This document shows, one piece after another, positions 44,455 to 55,425 of a DNA stretch of 64,000 bases. The stretch spans positions 498,504 through 562,503 of the forward strand of contig NW_006494931.1 in assembly GCF_000471905.2 (NCBI RefSeq), given 5' to 3'. The notes under the pieces were generated by a model. It saw only the letters and a list, made by a program, of their open reading frames with translations. It had not been told where the DNA came from and searched no databases. Within the stretch, counting starts at the first letter, position 1; each line of letters opens with the position of its first letter. The position numbers and the translations under genes were made by a program. The stretch comes from Amborella trichopoda. Taxonomy: Eukaryota; Streptophyta; Magnoliopsida; Amborellales; Amborellaceae.

Positions 44455-44752
44455 TTTTTATATACATACATGAGAGAGAGAGAGAGGTACTATTTATCAT
44501 ACCCACATGTACACCATAAGTATGCATCCTGCAAAGATGTTAATCGTAAGGGAAGTGTATCATAATATTAAGGAGTAATGACATGGAAAAACCTGCTTTG
44601 CATAGTGGTGGGTCCTACTCTTTATTCATCATTATCGTTTCAATGGACATTGTGATCATAAGGACTATTCATTTTCGATAGTCCTGAGAATCATAGTGTA
44701 CTCACCCCTCCATGTATTAGATCCAAAGAATGAAGCCATTTTCTTAAATTTT

Positions 44753-45001
44753 GGTTGTATATATGAGGCCATTTATCTTAGTTACAAGGAGGTCACAAAT
44801 ATTTTTCGCCATTGAATGCCAAATTGGATAGCTCGGGATATAACATAAAGTTCGACAAATTCTTTTTTGAACTTCGACACTAGTCAATGACTGACCACCC
44901 GATTTGAAGAAATTCTTTTTGAACTTTGAGTCTAGTGAATGACTAGCCACCGGATTTGACCTCTTTCTACCAAAAGTAAATAGTCTCTTTGTATTCTTTC
45001 C
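44753..45001. mobile_element. Mutator-type MITE family A, copy 2
   Basis: About 250 bp from GGTTGTATATATGAGGCCATTTA to AAATAGTCTCTTTGTATTCTTTCC. It contains two diverged repeats of TTCTTTTTTGAACTT..GACTAGTCAATGACT. Same family as 44220-44454, more diverged. Confidence 0.65.
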
Positions 45002-45639
45002 TTTCACTTAATTAGTTTCAGTCACAATGTTCATCATAGAAAAATAAAAAAAATAAAAAAAATTCAGGAAATGGAAAAATATAGAAATTTTTCTTTTTGT
45101 AAAAATGAAGAGCAGGGAATGAAGGTCTACAGAACTAAGATTCCTACATAACAACACCTGCCCTTCCCCTCCACCCACCCCACTCTCTCCTCGTCACAGT
45201 TTCGGATCCGCTCGTACCTCCCCAGCTGCTGGCTTGATTCGAAGGAGCCACACATTCGCAAGCTCCACCCACATTCCACCTAGCAGCCATACCTTGGGTA
45301 ATTAATGTTGGAAAAGAGAAACTACAGCAGCAGCTACAACAATTGTAAATAGATAATAACATTGATAAAAGTAACATTATAAGCACTTGTCTTTTAAGGT
45401 GCTACAGATCATCTTCACTTTCCATGGTGGACTAACAGTAGAGCACCAGGGTTGGTGATTTTGGTCCTGCAAGTTTTGTGGAGGCCAGGGTCTGATATGG
45501 TCTATTTCTAGGTTTTAAAAGTCAGCCAGCTTGGTTCAAACTCAGTCGAGTTACTCAAGACTCCTAGCTGAACCGAGTTCTCAGATACAAACTTGGAAAT
45601 ATAAATAACATAAATTTTTTATTATTCTTCTTTTTGGCT

Positions 45640-45900
45640 AAAATCAAGGCTGATTTGGTGTTGCTCTCAAGCTCAATGCTCCTACTGTTAATTCATTGCA
45701 CCAAATGCAATCCCATCTGCAAAGCCTGAAATTCAGCTGCATTATTTGTATTTTTCACAAAAAGATTGGAGAAGGCAGCTACAAATCTCCCGTTATGATC
45801 ATGCATAACGACTCTGTAACTTGCCCTTCCTAGATTTCCCAATGACGCTCCATTGATCGCTAGTTTAAGCTAGCCAAGGGCTAGAGGTAACCATTGCACA
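45640..45900 (-). pseudogene. LINE-type RNase H fragment
   Basis: The minus strand reads LKLAINGASLGNLGRASYRV, then MHDHNGRFVAAFSNLFVKNT and NNAAEFQALQMGLHLVQ. This is the N-terminal half of a plant RVT_3 RNase H (first Asp replaced by Asn in AINGAS). No other LINE part is adjacent. It could be a LINE 3' scrap or a gene-derived RNase H piece. Confidence 0.75.
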
Positions 45901-46372
45901 ATTAAAATATGTGGTTGAGGATATTCGAACCACTTAAAACAAATAAAATATGTGGTTGAGGATATTCGAACCACTTCAAACTTTAGGTTATCAATTATAG
46001 TTTGCTTGCTAAGATAGAAATTTTATTATTTTACTAAAATTATTGTATAAATATATTATGTATAGTTTCAATATTCTTGAGGGTGATTTATAAATTTTTT
46101 TGTCATATGCTATATTTTCCTATTTTCCTCTATATTTTTTCCGTTCGTATTTAGAATTTTTTTCCCTTAACCCATCCCATGCTCAGGTAACGGAGCCTGG
46201 TTGTTTTAGATAGACAGCCAACGTAAAACTTTGTCAAAACTCATCACATATCATAAATCGAGTTTCACTGAAGGTATGGTCTTTAATAGAGCAGAATAGC
46301 AGACAAGTAGTTGACCCCAATTACTTGGAAAAAAGCTTTGAAGACCCCAATTACTTGGAAAAAAGCTTTGAA
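45901..46372. repeat. two short local duplications
   Basis: AAATATGTGGTTGAGGATATTCGAACCACTT occurs twice (about 45905 and 45947, offset 43-44). A perfect 30-bp tandem duplication GACCCCAATTACTTGG..GCTTTGAA occupies 46313-46372. Nothing else is seen between. Confidence 0.9.
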
Positions 46373-46630
46373 GATGATGTTGATGATAGTTTATAGCCCT
46401 TTCTTGGCTGGTCTACTCCACTCGGGTAGAGTCCGAATCCTAAGCCCAAGCAGGATAAAATAAAACTTGATCCATTTCCCTTGGTATTACTCTCTCTTAG
46501 AATTATCAATTATGGGATTTCTATTTTCATTTGAATTTTATGCAAGGAAGTCCACTGAATTCCTAATCATATCTCAAGATATATCTAGTAACAGTTCCTT
46601 CATTTTTATTGCAAATGCACTTATTTTACC

Positions 46631-46872
46631 TGGACAATTTTGGATCTCCTCTTGTGGTTGTGGCTATAAGGGTGTTGCTGGGGAGATGAACGTCTGAGTT
46701 CTTGGGCGTAGGAAAGAAACTCAGCCCTCCGATTTCGATTGAAATTGGGGTGGCGGTAAGGTTCAGGCATCATTGCCCGCTTCAGCGCCACCTGATGTGG
46801 GCCTATCATTGGTGGAGATTCGACATACATTGTGATGACAACGCTTCTCTGTTGTTGTTTCTTATCTTCCAT
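46631..46872 (-). CDS. plausible first exon of a small host gene
   Basis: From ATG at 46872 the frame runs 80 codons to CAG, directly followed by GTAAAATAAG, a good 5' splice site (46630 and below). The peptide is basic and gene-like (MYVESPPMIGP, RAMMPEPYRHPNFNRNRR, AEFLSYAQELRRSS). Base composition is higher in G+C than its surroundings. Just upstream lies a (GA)n/(GT)n leader, common in plant 5' UTRs. I do not recognise the family. A 3' exon might lie at about 45310-45144 on the same strand (NVGGACECVAPSNQASSWGG frame, or another frame), but I cannot decide its acceptor. Chance ORF remains possible. Confidence 0.5.
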
Positions 46873-47040
46873 GATTCAGTACACCTCTCTCTCTCTCTCA
46901 AACACACACACCCCACTGTCTTTGTCTTTCACCATAGTTGAACTTGTCAAATTATTTACTGTTGAAAACACAAATTCAGTTGTAACACTTGGGCAACTTC
47001 TCGTAAAAGGCTCCCTCAAAAAAGGAAAGTAGCAACATAA

Positions 47041-47833
47041 CTAGAAGGGCATTGATGTCCTAAGCAGAGGATCCAGATCCCCCAGGCAAAGAAAGCATTT
47101 CGGATTCTTTAATATTTTAGGCAAAGGGACCCCTTTGAAATTTATATTTTTTGTTTTGTTTTGAAATTTAAGCTTAATTGGACGAAGGGAAAGTATATCA
47201 AACCAAAAGGCCCGTGGAAAAGACGCATAGTTCTAATTTTTAAACAGTGATTCATAATGCGGTGGTTCGGATCAGGAATAATCAATCTGGACTGGGAATC
47301 ATTCTTCTTCGATCTTGTTCCTTGTCAGAATTGGGAATCGTTCCAGTTTCTATCAAGTTGTCAGTTCCCTCAGTGAACCAGGCGATCTTGTCAGGTGGAT
47401 CGATCTGAGCCCACTAATTATTGAATGGGGGTCCATTTTTCATCCCTTCTTTAGCCCCTTTTCTAAAATCTAACTGCTTTTCATCAAAAATTGGTTGAAA
47501 CAGTCTATAAAGCAGTACCCAACAACTAAATTGAACATATTGCATTCAATCTCTCAAAAACACTTTGGGTTTTTTTAGCCCCAAACAAAAATATTTATGA
47601 GTCTTTCCCCAAATCCTCCGAACTACACAATTTTGGTTCATTTTAAATGCATTACATCCCTCGTAACACCTCATCCAATCAATTTGGATCAAGTAATCTA
47701 GTGTGGTTAAAGGTCTAGCTTGAAAGTTTTTGGGTCTTGTGAAGTCGAATTTTATGATTTGAAGAGTCGAACATTTTGGTTTGATAATCTTCAAATGTCA
47801 TTGGGGATATCGATTTACAAGGCTTTTAATTAA
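47041..47833. other. intergenic DNA
   Basis: No gene recognised. Around 47270-47400 are diverged repeats of (T/G)GGGAATCGTTCC-like words that resemble a stretch near 53200-53300. Confidence 0.5.
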
Positions 47834-48062
47834 GGGGAAGTATAAAATGAGACCATTTATTTTTTATATAAAGTGGTCACATTAATCTGGCCCATTGGAT
47901 GTGCAATTGGGTGGCTGCAATTATTCTATTGACTAAGCTCAAACTTCAAAATAATTTTTTTAGAACTTTGTGACATCAAGCTATCAAATTTCACATCAAA
48001 TAGTTGTAAGGAATTATGACCACCATGTATAAAAGGTAAATGACCTCATTGTATACAATACC
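47834..48062. mobile_element. Mutator-type MITE family A, copy 3, with 9-bp TSD
   Basis: 229 bp between perfect 9-bp direct repeats TTTAATTAA (47825-47833 and 48063-48071). Ends GGGGAAGTATAAAATGAGACC and the reverse complement of GGTATTGTATACAATGAGGTC. A 9-bp target duplication is the mark of the Mutator superfamily. No coding capacity. Confidence 0.85.
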
Positions 48063-48071
48063 TTTAATTAA

Positions 48072-48690
48072 TATGCAACAAGCATTTTTATTTTAAAAAA
48101 TATTTTTTATTCGTTTCTGGGTTTCAGGTGGCCTTTTTGGCATAGTCTGCCTTTTCGATCTATTGTTCTTTGATTTTTAACAAAATTGGTCATATTTGGT
48201 TCAAACAATCTTAATTCATCATTTTTCACTAATTTTAAATCAATTTAATGGATTAAAACCCAAGTTTATGTGGATCCAATCCAAGAAAGATTAGGTTTTT
48301 GGGTCAGGATTATGGCTCTTTAAAAAAACGTTTATTTGAAAATGTTAGTTTTTTCGTAGACGTTTTGTTTGATATTATATTAGGAAGGATCAATGATTTT
48401 CATTTTATTATATATTAATTGTATATTTTCATGGCTTGGTTTTAATTTCTTGAAAATTGATCCTTTTCTTCTGAAAAAAAAAAAAACTACACACATCGAT
48501 ATTATAATGCAAAATTAAAGGGATTAAAACCTAATTTGTATAGATCTAGACCAAAAATTTGGGGTTTTTTGGCTTGGGATTCAGGTTTCACCTTTTTAGA
48601 AAAAAATTATTTTTATTAATTTAACAAATTAACTTAAGATCTTTTCTTGGTTTGATGTTGATTTGACGTAATTTGAGGTTCCGTTTTGGT
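48072..48690. other. AT-rich intergenic DNA
   Basis: A/T runs and a weak repeat of GGATTAAAACC(T/C)AA..T(A/G)TAGATC words. No gene seen. Confidence 0.5.
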
Positions 48691-48696
48691 TCGATT

Positions 48697-49200
48697 AATA
48701 AATTGTTTCCCCAAAAACGTGTAGGTGGTGATTACGACTCTAAATTATGAGAAATAACCAAAGAACTACACACTCGAGGAAAAAATGTGCCCTTTGAATT
48801 TCATATGGTGGACATACAAGTTTTTTTTTATATATGATTGGGTGCATGAGGAGCCTTAGGGACTTTCAATCCTTGTTACAAATTTACATCAAACCTCTAT
48901 ACAAATTTGAAAATCTTTGATTCGGGCCTCTATACAAATTTGAAAATCTTTGATTCAGGACTCGAGGTATACGAACTCAAGAAAAGAGAAATATACAGAG
49001 AACCTGAGAAAGTATCAATACTACGTGGCGCATATGCCCCGTATGCCTGTCTATAGGCAGGGATGCTGCCTATCTTTCTGCTCCTTCCTGAATCTAGGCC
49101 TTGAATGAGTCTGATTGTCACGTGTTCTTCCTCTCTTTCTTTAGATCCACATATTGCAGAGACAACAATGTTATTGGTAGCTACTCTCTGTACGTGTGCA
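48697..49200. repeat. segmental duplication, copy 1
   Basis: About 0.5 kb that recurs at about 50127-51460 in the same orientation, there split by the solo LTR. Shared landmarks are AATTGTTTCCCCAAAAACGTGT, GGGACTTTCAAT, GAAAAGAGAAATATACAGAGAA, and TTCTTCCTCTCTTTCTTTAGAT. On the minus strand both copies keep the same short reading frame (CGSKER then TIRL). Confidence 0.8.
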
Positions 49201-49317
49201 AGGATCTCTTATGGCTCCTTAACAGTCACCATGTGAGACTCAGTCAGTTTTGTCCAAATTCGCATTCGCATTCTCCATAAGGTTGCTTCTTGTTGCGCCT
49301 CGCTGCTCTATGGTATA

Positions 49318-49865
49318 AGGACTACATGCATGGGGCTGCAATGAGAAGGCAACTTGATCTCCACTTCAAGCTGCTGCTAATGGTATGGTCTTCACTTGGG
49401 ACGATCTTGCCTCTGCGGTCTTTGGGAAACAACCAGCTTTCTTGACTACTGGAGGCATGCAGTCCTTGGGGCTGCCAATCTTTTTTGCAATCTTGCATGA
49501 GATTTTTAGGCCAGGGACTGTCCTAGATGAGGGCTCTATTTCCAAATCTTTAGGCGCTATGTCTTCGTGATTCGAGCCGCGAGATTGGGTTGCTATCAAG
49601 CCAACCACTTCTGGTTATAGCCTACCACATCAAGAGGCCAAGGCTTGGGCCATTTTCACGGTCTTTAGCTGAGATCCCTTTGCTGTCCCTCACTGCCCCA
49701 TTGGAGATGTGAGTATAACTCGCATGGGGCTGCCATGAGAAGGCAACTTGATCTCAATTTCTGGCTGTTATAGAGGCTTGGTCGTCACTTGCCACCCTCT
49801 CATCTGTGTAGTCTTTAAGAAGTAGCCTGTTGTCTTGACTGCTGGAGGCACACAATTGTTGGGGA
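49318..49865. repeat. direct duplication, offset about 395 bp
   Basis: About 150 bp at 49330-49480 (GGGGCTGCAATGAGAAGGCAAC to GCATGCAGTCCTTGGGG) recur diverged at 49725-49865 (GGGGCTGCCATGAGAAGGCAAC to GCACACAATTGTTGGGG). The minus strand is open for 80 codons at 49608-49366 (KKIGSPKDCMPPVVKKAGCF), which I do not recognise. Confidence 0.8.
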
Positions 49866-50126
49866 CAATAGGCTTTTCGGACAAAGAACACCTCATAGGT
49901 GTCCCTACTTATCTGTAAGGGATCGAAATGGCGCAAGTCATAAAATGTTGAACTGTAGAGGCTATGAGCGAAGCTTCGAACACCTGTGTGAAGACACAGC
50001 GGAATGATCCACAGAGGGAGAGAGGACCTTCTTATAAAGCCCATTTAATGGAGAGAAAAAAAATATTTGGAATTCCAAAACTCAACTCTAGATGAAAGGT
50101 GAACTCCTTCATGATGGAGTTACTAG

Positions 50127-51460
50127 AAAATTGTTTCCCCAAAAATGTGTAGGTGACGATTATGTAATTATGACTGCAAAATTCAAGGAACAATTCGCCC
50201 TGTGAATTTCATAGAATGGAAATTCAAGGGTTTTTACATATGATTGGACTCGTGGGGAGTTCTAGGGACTTTCAATTACTGGTACAATTTGTTGGCCCAC
50301 ATAGAGTGAATCTTTAAGATTTTCATACGTAAATAGAGTTATATCAACATGCAAGATGGGTTTTGAACTCAGTCAAAAATATCCACAAACATATGGCATG
50401 CAATTCTTATCAAAATACCCACAAAGAGTTACTGTAAATTCTTTGGAACTCAAGAGGATGTACAAATGTCTCTAACTTTGTAATCTACTAAAGAATCTCA
50501 ACCAAAAATCAATTGCAATTATTGATAAGTTCTTCTAAGCAATCTCAATAGAATTCCAGCAAGCATGCACTCATCATAAATCATTTCAACAATATAAAAT
50601 AATGTCTAATACCTTTTTCCTTGCTCATACAATATTTCTTAACCGTTTTTTAGTATTTCTAGATGCAAAGGATGAAAAAGAAAGTTGGAACAAACTCACC
50701 AAATTTATATGAATTTGTAGGCACACTTTGATAGCTTTTCTAGAGAGCGAATGTAGATGAAAATGAGGTTTATAGCAATATATAGCACAAAATAAAATAC
50801 AAGTTTCAACACTGGAGGGCTCTCACAGATGAGAGGCACGTCCCTTGCATTCATTTCACAATGAAGCATAAGAGAGAGAAAGACGGTTTTAGGGAGAAAA
50901 AAAGAGCTCGTGCTTGGTACTCAACGTTCCAAAACCCATTTCCAATAGCTGCAAAAAAGGGAGAAAATAGAGAGACATGTAGAGAGAGAAATTACTAGTG
51001 TTGTCTTTCAATTGCCACGTGTCCCTCTTTTCACATAGGTCTTTCTTATTATCTACACAAAGCACTAGCCTATTATTTTAAAACATATTTTAAGTACGGT
51101 AGAAAAATAAATAAATAAAAGGGATTTTTAAGCCCTTATTTTGTAAATATTTGGAAATACAATTTTCGCTAACACAATTTACATCTAACCTCTATACAGT
51201 TTTGAGAACATTTGATTCAGGCCTCAAGCCATGTACAAACTCGAGAAAAGAAAAATATGCAGAGAACATAAGTATTAGCCCACAGGGGTGCCTATAAACG
51301 TGTATATGTCTATTTTTAGGGATGTTGCGTATCTCTCGGGTTCTTCTTGAATCAAGGCATTGAGTGAGTCTAATTGTCCGATTTTCTTCCTTTCTTTCTT
51401 TAGATCCACACATTGCAAAAACAAAATGCTATTGATAGTTACGCTGTCTCTTAGCACGTA
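50127..51460. repeat. segmental duplication, copy 2, split by solo LTR
   Basis: 50127-50289 and 51175-51460 together correspond to 48697-49200. The break is exactly at the target duplication of the solo LTR, so the LTR inserted after the segment was duplicated. Confidence 0.8.
50290..51174. mobile_element. solo LTR with 5-bp TSD
   Basis: 885 bp starting TGTTGGCCCACATAG and ending TTTTCGCTAACA, flanked by perfect 5-bp repeats CAATT (50285-50289 and 51175-51179). TG..CA ends, TGTTGG/CTAACA complementarity and the target duplication show a solo LTR left after recombination. TATA-like TATATAGCACAAAATAAAA lies at about 50780. No internal retrotransposon sequence. The family is not known to me. 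Confidence 0.9.
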
Positions 51461-52480
51461 AGGAAATTTTCAAGTATAGGTAGTCACTCTCTCTCTCTAT
51501 ACATATATATATAGATATAGATAGAGAGAGGCATGTAAGAGTTCAGGATCAGTCCCAATCCCCACTTTGATAGAGAGGTTTTATAGTGACCATTAGATGA
51601 TGATAAATATGGATATTACAAAAATCAATTTGTTGGGCCTCTCCTTCATCTGTTACTAACATGGGATCTCAACTTATTTTGAATTCAAATCTTTCCCCAA
51701 GGAGCACAAATGATAGATCTTATCCTCCTTCAGATGACATTTGAATTTCAACTCAAAACAAATAAGTTTTGACCATATTTTCCTGCAAGAGACTATAGGA
51801 ATTCAGTATAGTTTTGTGACTCCGCCGATCGACTGTTTGTGATATGTTTCACTTCAACAAATGCTGCTTTCTGATGGAGAGTCCTTTGGACCTAAAATTT
51901 GAAATGGAGATAGGGGACTCAAAGGAACCCAATGATACCTTAAATGAGAAAATAACGAGGGAGACATATGCCTCGTGAATTCGAACCATTTCTACTACAG
52001 GTTTAGATCCAATCACAATGGGCTAAACCACTTTCACCACAAAAGTATATAGGCAATTGGAGTTGGATATGTTGTAGGTAAAGTCGTGTAGAACATCTCC
52101 ACCAAATTTGGGGCCAAAAATCCTTATATTCTTGGAGATATGAGGGTCAGTTGGTTAAGCTTTGACACAGTTTAATGATTGTTATTGCAGCTTAAACCTC
52201 TTCCACCCATGGTTGATAGGGCACTAAGCTAGGAATCTAATGTCTAGATCCCATAAGAAAACTCCTTGTAGATTTGAAGAAATTTCGATTTTAGTGACCG
52301 GAGGTTTTGCTGGCTGTCATATATGTGCCTGATAGTCAATGAACATAGGCTTTGACCGCTAGTGAGAGATCAATCATCTCCAAATGAACCAAATCCCCAG
52401 GAAGGGTGTTACCACACCTCAAATATGATTGTCCCAATTTTTTTATGTCAATGACCCAGATATTATGGGAGAGCTAGTCG
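51461..52480. other. intergenic DNA
   Basis: A short (CT)n/(TA)n patch at 51487-51530. Otherwise no gene or element is recognised. Confidence 0.5.
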
Positions 52481-52499
52481 GTCAGGGCATATCCTAACG

Positions 52500-52770
52500 A
52501 CCGGTGGATCGGAAGATGTATCAAAAATTTCAAAACTAGTATAGATCGAATATATCCATATACTATAAAGTCTTAAAAATAAACAATCTAAATAACTTGT
52601 GACAAGATGCATTTTTTTTAAGACTTTAATGTTTTTTTCCTTTATATTCACACATCTCGAGATCAAAATGAGCAATGGGAGGGTTACCCAATAACGGAAC
52701 ACTATCTTCTAAAGGATGTTTAAGGTACACCCTATTTCACAGGTAGAAGATTACGACCTTATATAAGCTT
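52500..52770. mobile_element. MITE family B, diverged copy
   Basis: Shares AACTTGTGACAAGATGCA, ATCTCGAGATCAAAATGA and TACGACCTTATATAA with the other family B copies, mainly the one near 63750-63968. The left end is not clear. Confidence 0.55.
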
Positions 52771-53679
52771 TTCCCTTTTCTATTCATTTGGTGGAAAATT
52801 TTGTAAAGAAATCGTGGGGTAAGGATTATGATACACTCCTAACTCTAAAGAGAATCTTTACAATAATGAAATATGCTTCAAGGGGACCCTATAACTAGGA
52901 AGCAAATAATACCAAGGGTTGGACTCTATTAATTAATGGCCTCTTGGAGACAAACATCCTCTGTGTAAAAACAATATTTGTACGTATTAATACGGGTCAG
53001 AGTTCAAAAAAAAAAAAAAATAGTTTGGTGATCCAGATTGTTTATCCAAAAAACCAGTCTAGGTCAGTAGATTGGCATTTTGGATTGGCAATCCGACAGA
53101 GTGAATCAACAAATAGAAAATAAAAAACAGAGAACAAAATTAATAATTGAAAAAAATAAAAAATAAAAGGCAGTTTGGATTGGCCAGTTCCCTAATAGAA
53201 CTGGCCTATCATGCAAAAGACCTAGTCGGTTCCTAGTGGGAATTAGTCGATTCCCAATATATGGTGGAACCCAGACCAATCCCAATTATTTCCAACTTGA
53301 ATTGGGCGATTCGGATCTAGTTCTATTGATATGAATAAAAGATTTCAGGTCCTAAAAATAATGTGTTTTTGTAAGAAATTATCTTATTCATACAAGATTT
53401 TCATATGTATATAAACTGCTCGATACACACTAGTTTTAGAGTTTCAATTGTTCATAAATAGCGCTAGAAATAGAATTTTAGTGCACCGTAGGACTAAAAC
53501 TTCAATAGGGTTTGGACGTGTGTTGTTGTTTTGAGAATTTAATGTTAACACCGAGACAATCCTAAAATGATTTGCATGTACTCTGTGACAAAGTACACAA
53601 ATAATATTTTAACTTTAAAAATTGCTAGGTTAATGTTAATAAAAAAGTGTAGTTGGCATACGGATGCATCCGTAGCTGT
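52771..53679. other. intergenic DNA
   Basis: An A-run at 53007-53020 and diverged repeats of GGAATTAGTCGATTCCCAAT-like words. No gene seen. Confidence 0.5.
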
Positions 53680-54030
53680 AGAGGTAAGGTGCAACTTCAA
53701 ATTTTATCATAGTATATAATTTAGATGTAAAATGTTCTTAAGATTATCTCAAAATTTATGTTTTATCTAATTATAAAATTTTAAATTTAAAAAATAGTTA
53801 AAATCAAGTAGATCTATAAACATATGAAAATCTTGAAAATGGACAGTGTAGATAATATGTTATAAAATGCACTATTTCTGAGACTTAAAATATTTTTATT
53901 TTTCATGATCATACATCTCGATGTCGAAATGATTAATCATAAGGTTTTTCAATATTAAAACTATATTTTTCGATGGATTTTGAGTTGCATCTGTAGTTCT
54001 ACATTATATGGTTGGATCCTTGTATAAACT
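53680..54030. mobile_element. MITE family B, copy 2
   Basis: Closely follows 37408-37785: AAGTAGATCTATAAACATATG, ATGGACAGTGTAGATAATATG and GATGGATTTTGAGTTGCATC occur in the same order. Ends near AAGGTGCAACTTC and ATGGTTGGATCCTTGTATAAA. Boundaries approximate. Confidence 0.7.
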
Positions 54031-54984
54031 TTTTCCATAAAAAAAACTTGTATAAAGAGAGAAGCCGAAGAGGGAAAATGAACGAGAGAGAGCCTCTCCT
54101 TTGGTTGGCCAACACATTGGAAAATAGGAACTATAGTTTAGGATTTTTTTATGTGTTTTCTTTTTGGACAAAATTGTAGTGTAGTGCTCAACATTTTAAA
54201 ATAAGACTTTGACCGTCTGTCAAACAATAAAACGAATTTGCAATTCTAGTGTTTGGAAAATCTTGAATTAGATCATCTCGACCTTGACCTACACAAAAAA
54301 AAAAAAAAAAAAGGTATTTCAAAGCCAAATAATGTATATTGTATGGGGCAATCATTTTATGCTTTCCCTATAGTATAAAATTTATATGATTTTCCTTTTC
54401 CAACCGTCTATTCTGAATGGACAGTTGAGATGGTCCTAATCACAATGTCACGTCTCTACACAATTTTATTTTTAATTATTTTGATACCAAATTTTGGGCA
54501 TCCACTCCTCTCTTAAACTCGCACTTGTAGAAAATACAAAAACAATATCAATAAAATAACCAAAATACCCCTAAAACGTTTTTGGTTATAATTTAAATAT
54601 TTTTCGTAGGTGCGCCCCATTGAGAAGATGATACGTACTAATTTTTATCTTCATAAAATTTGTAGGAAAAAACTAAAAAGAAAATACTCTGAGGCATCAG
54701 ATCTACATCAAATCAGTGTTTTAAAATGCGGTCGCATCGCCGCATCATGCGGTATGCAGTGGGCTCCGCAGCTAAACTTACCGCATATGTGGTTTTGAGC
54801 TATGCAGACGCATATGTGTCGCGTCACGCCGCATTGTAGCCGCATTGCATCGCACTGCATCTTTTTTGTCGAAATTGCTTTCAATTGTGCCCCTAGGGGA
54901 GGGGCAAAATGGTCATTTTGACCATCCAAAAATGGGGGAAACAGTTTGGGGGGGGGTATTAAACCCCTTAAATGATCATTTAGG

Positions 54985-55310
54985 GCCACTTTTGTGGCTT
55001 TTTTTGGATCAAATCGAGCAACAAACTAAAATTACGCGGAAACTTTTTTTTCATTCAAATCTACGATTTGGCTGTTGTTTGATACTTGGATGTTGATTTG
55101 ATGCTTTTGATTGTTAATTTGGGGAAGTTATAGTGAAAATACGATGATTTTTATAGCGACTTTTGTGGTTTTTTTTTTTTATCAAATCGAGCTAAAAAAA
55201 AATTAGGCGGAAATTTTTTTTCCATTCAAATCTTCGATTTGGTGGTTGTTTGATACTTAGATGTTGATTTAATGCTTATGATTCTTAATTTGGAGAGGTT
55301 ATGGTGAATT
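54985..55310. repeat. tandem duplication in hAT 5' region
   Basis: A unit of about 171 bp (TTTTGTGGCTTTTTTTGGATC..AATTTGGGGAAGTTATAG) is repeated with differences, the second copy starting near 55161. It lies between the left terminus and the transposase start, possibly in the promoter. Confidence 0.85.
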
Positions 55311-55425
55311 TGTGATAAGAAATCGAGGATTTCAAAGGCCGTGAAGAAATCGAGTATTGCTTCAAGAATCAGTAACTTTTTATTCCTTCTTGTACAGTAA
55401 TACTGAAATAGTTATTTTTGTGGCA

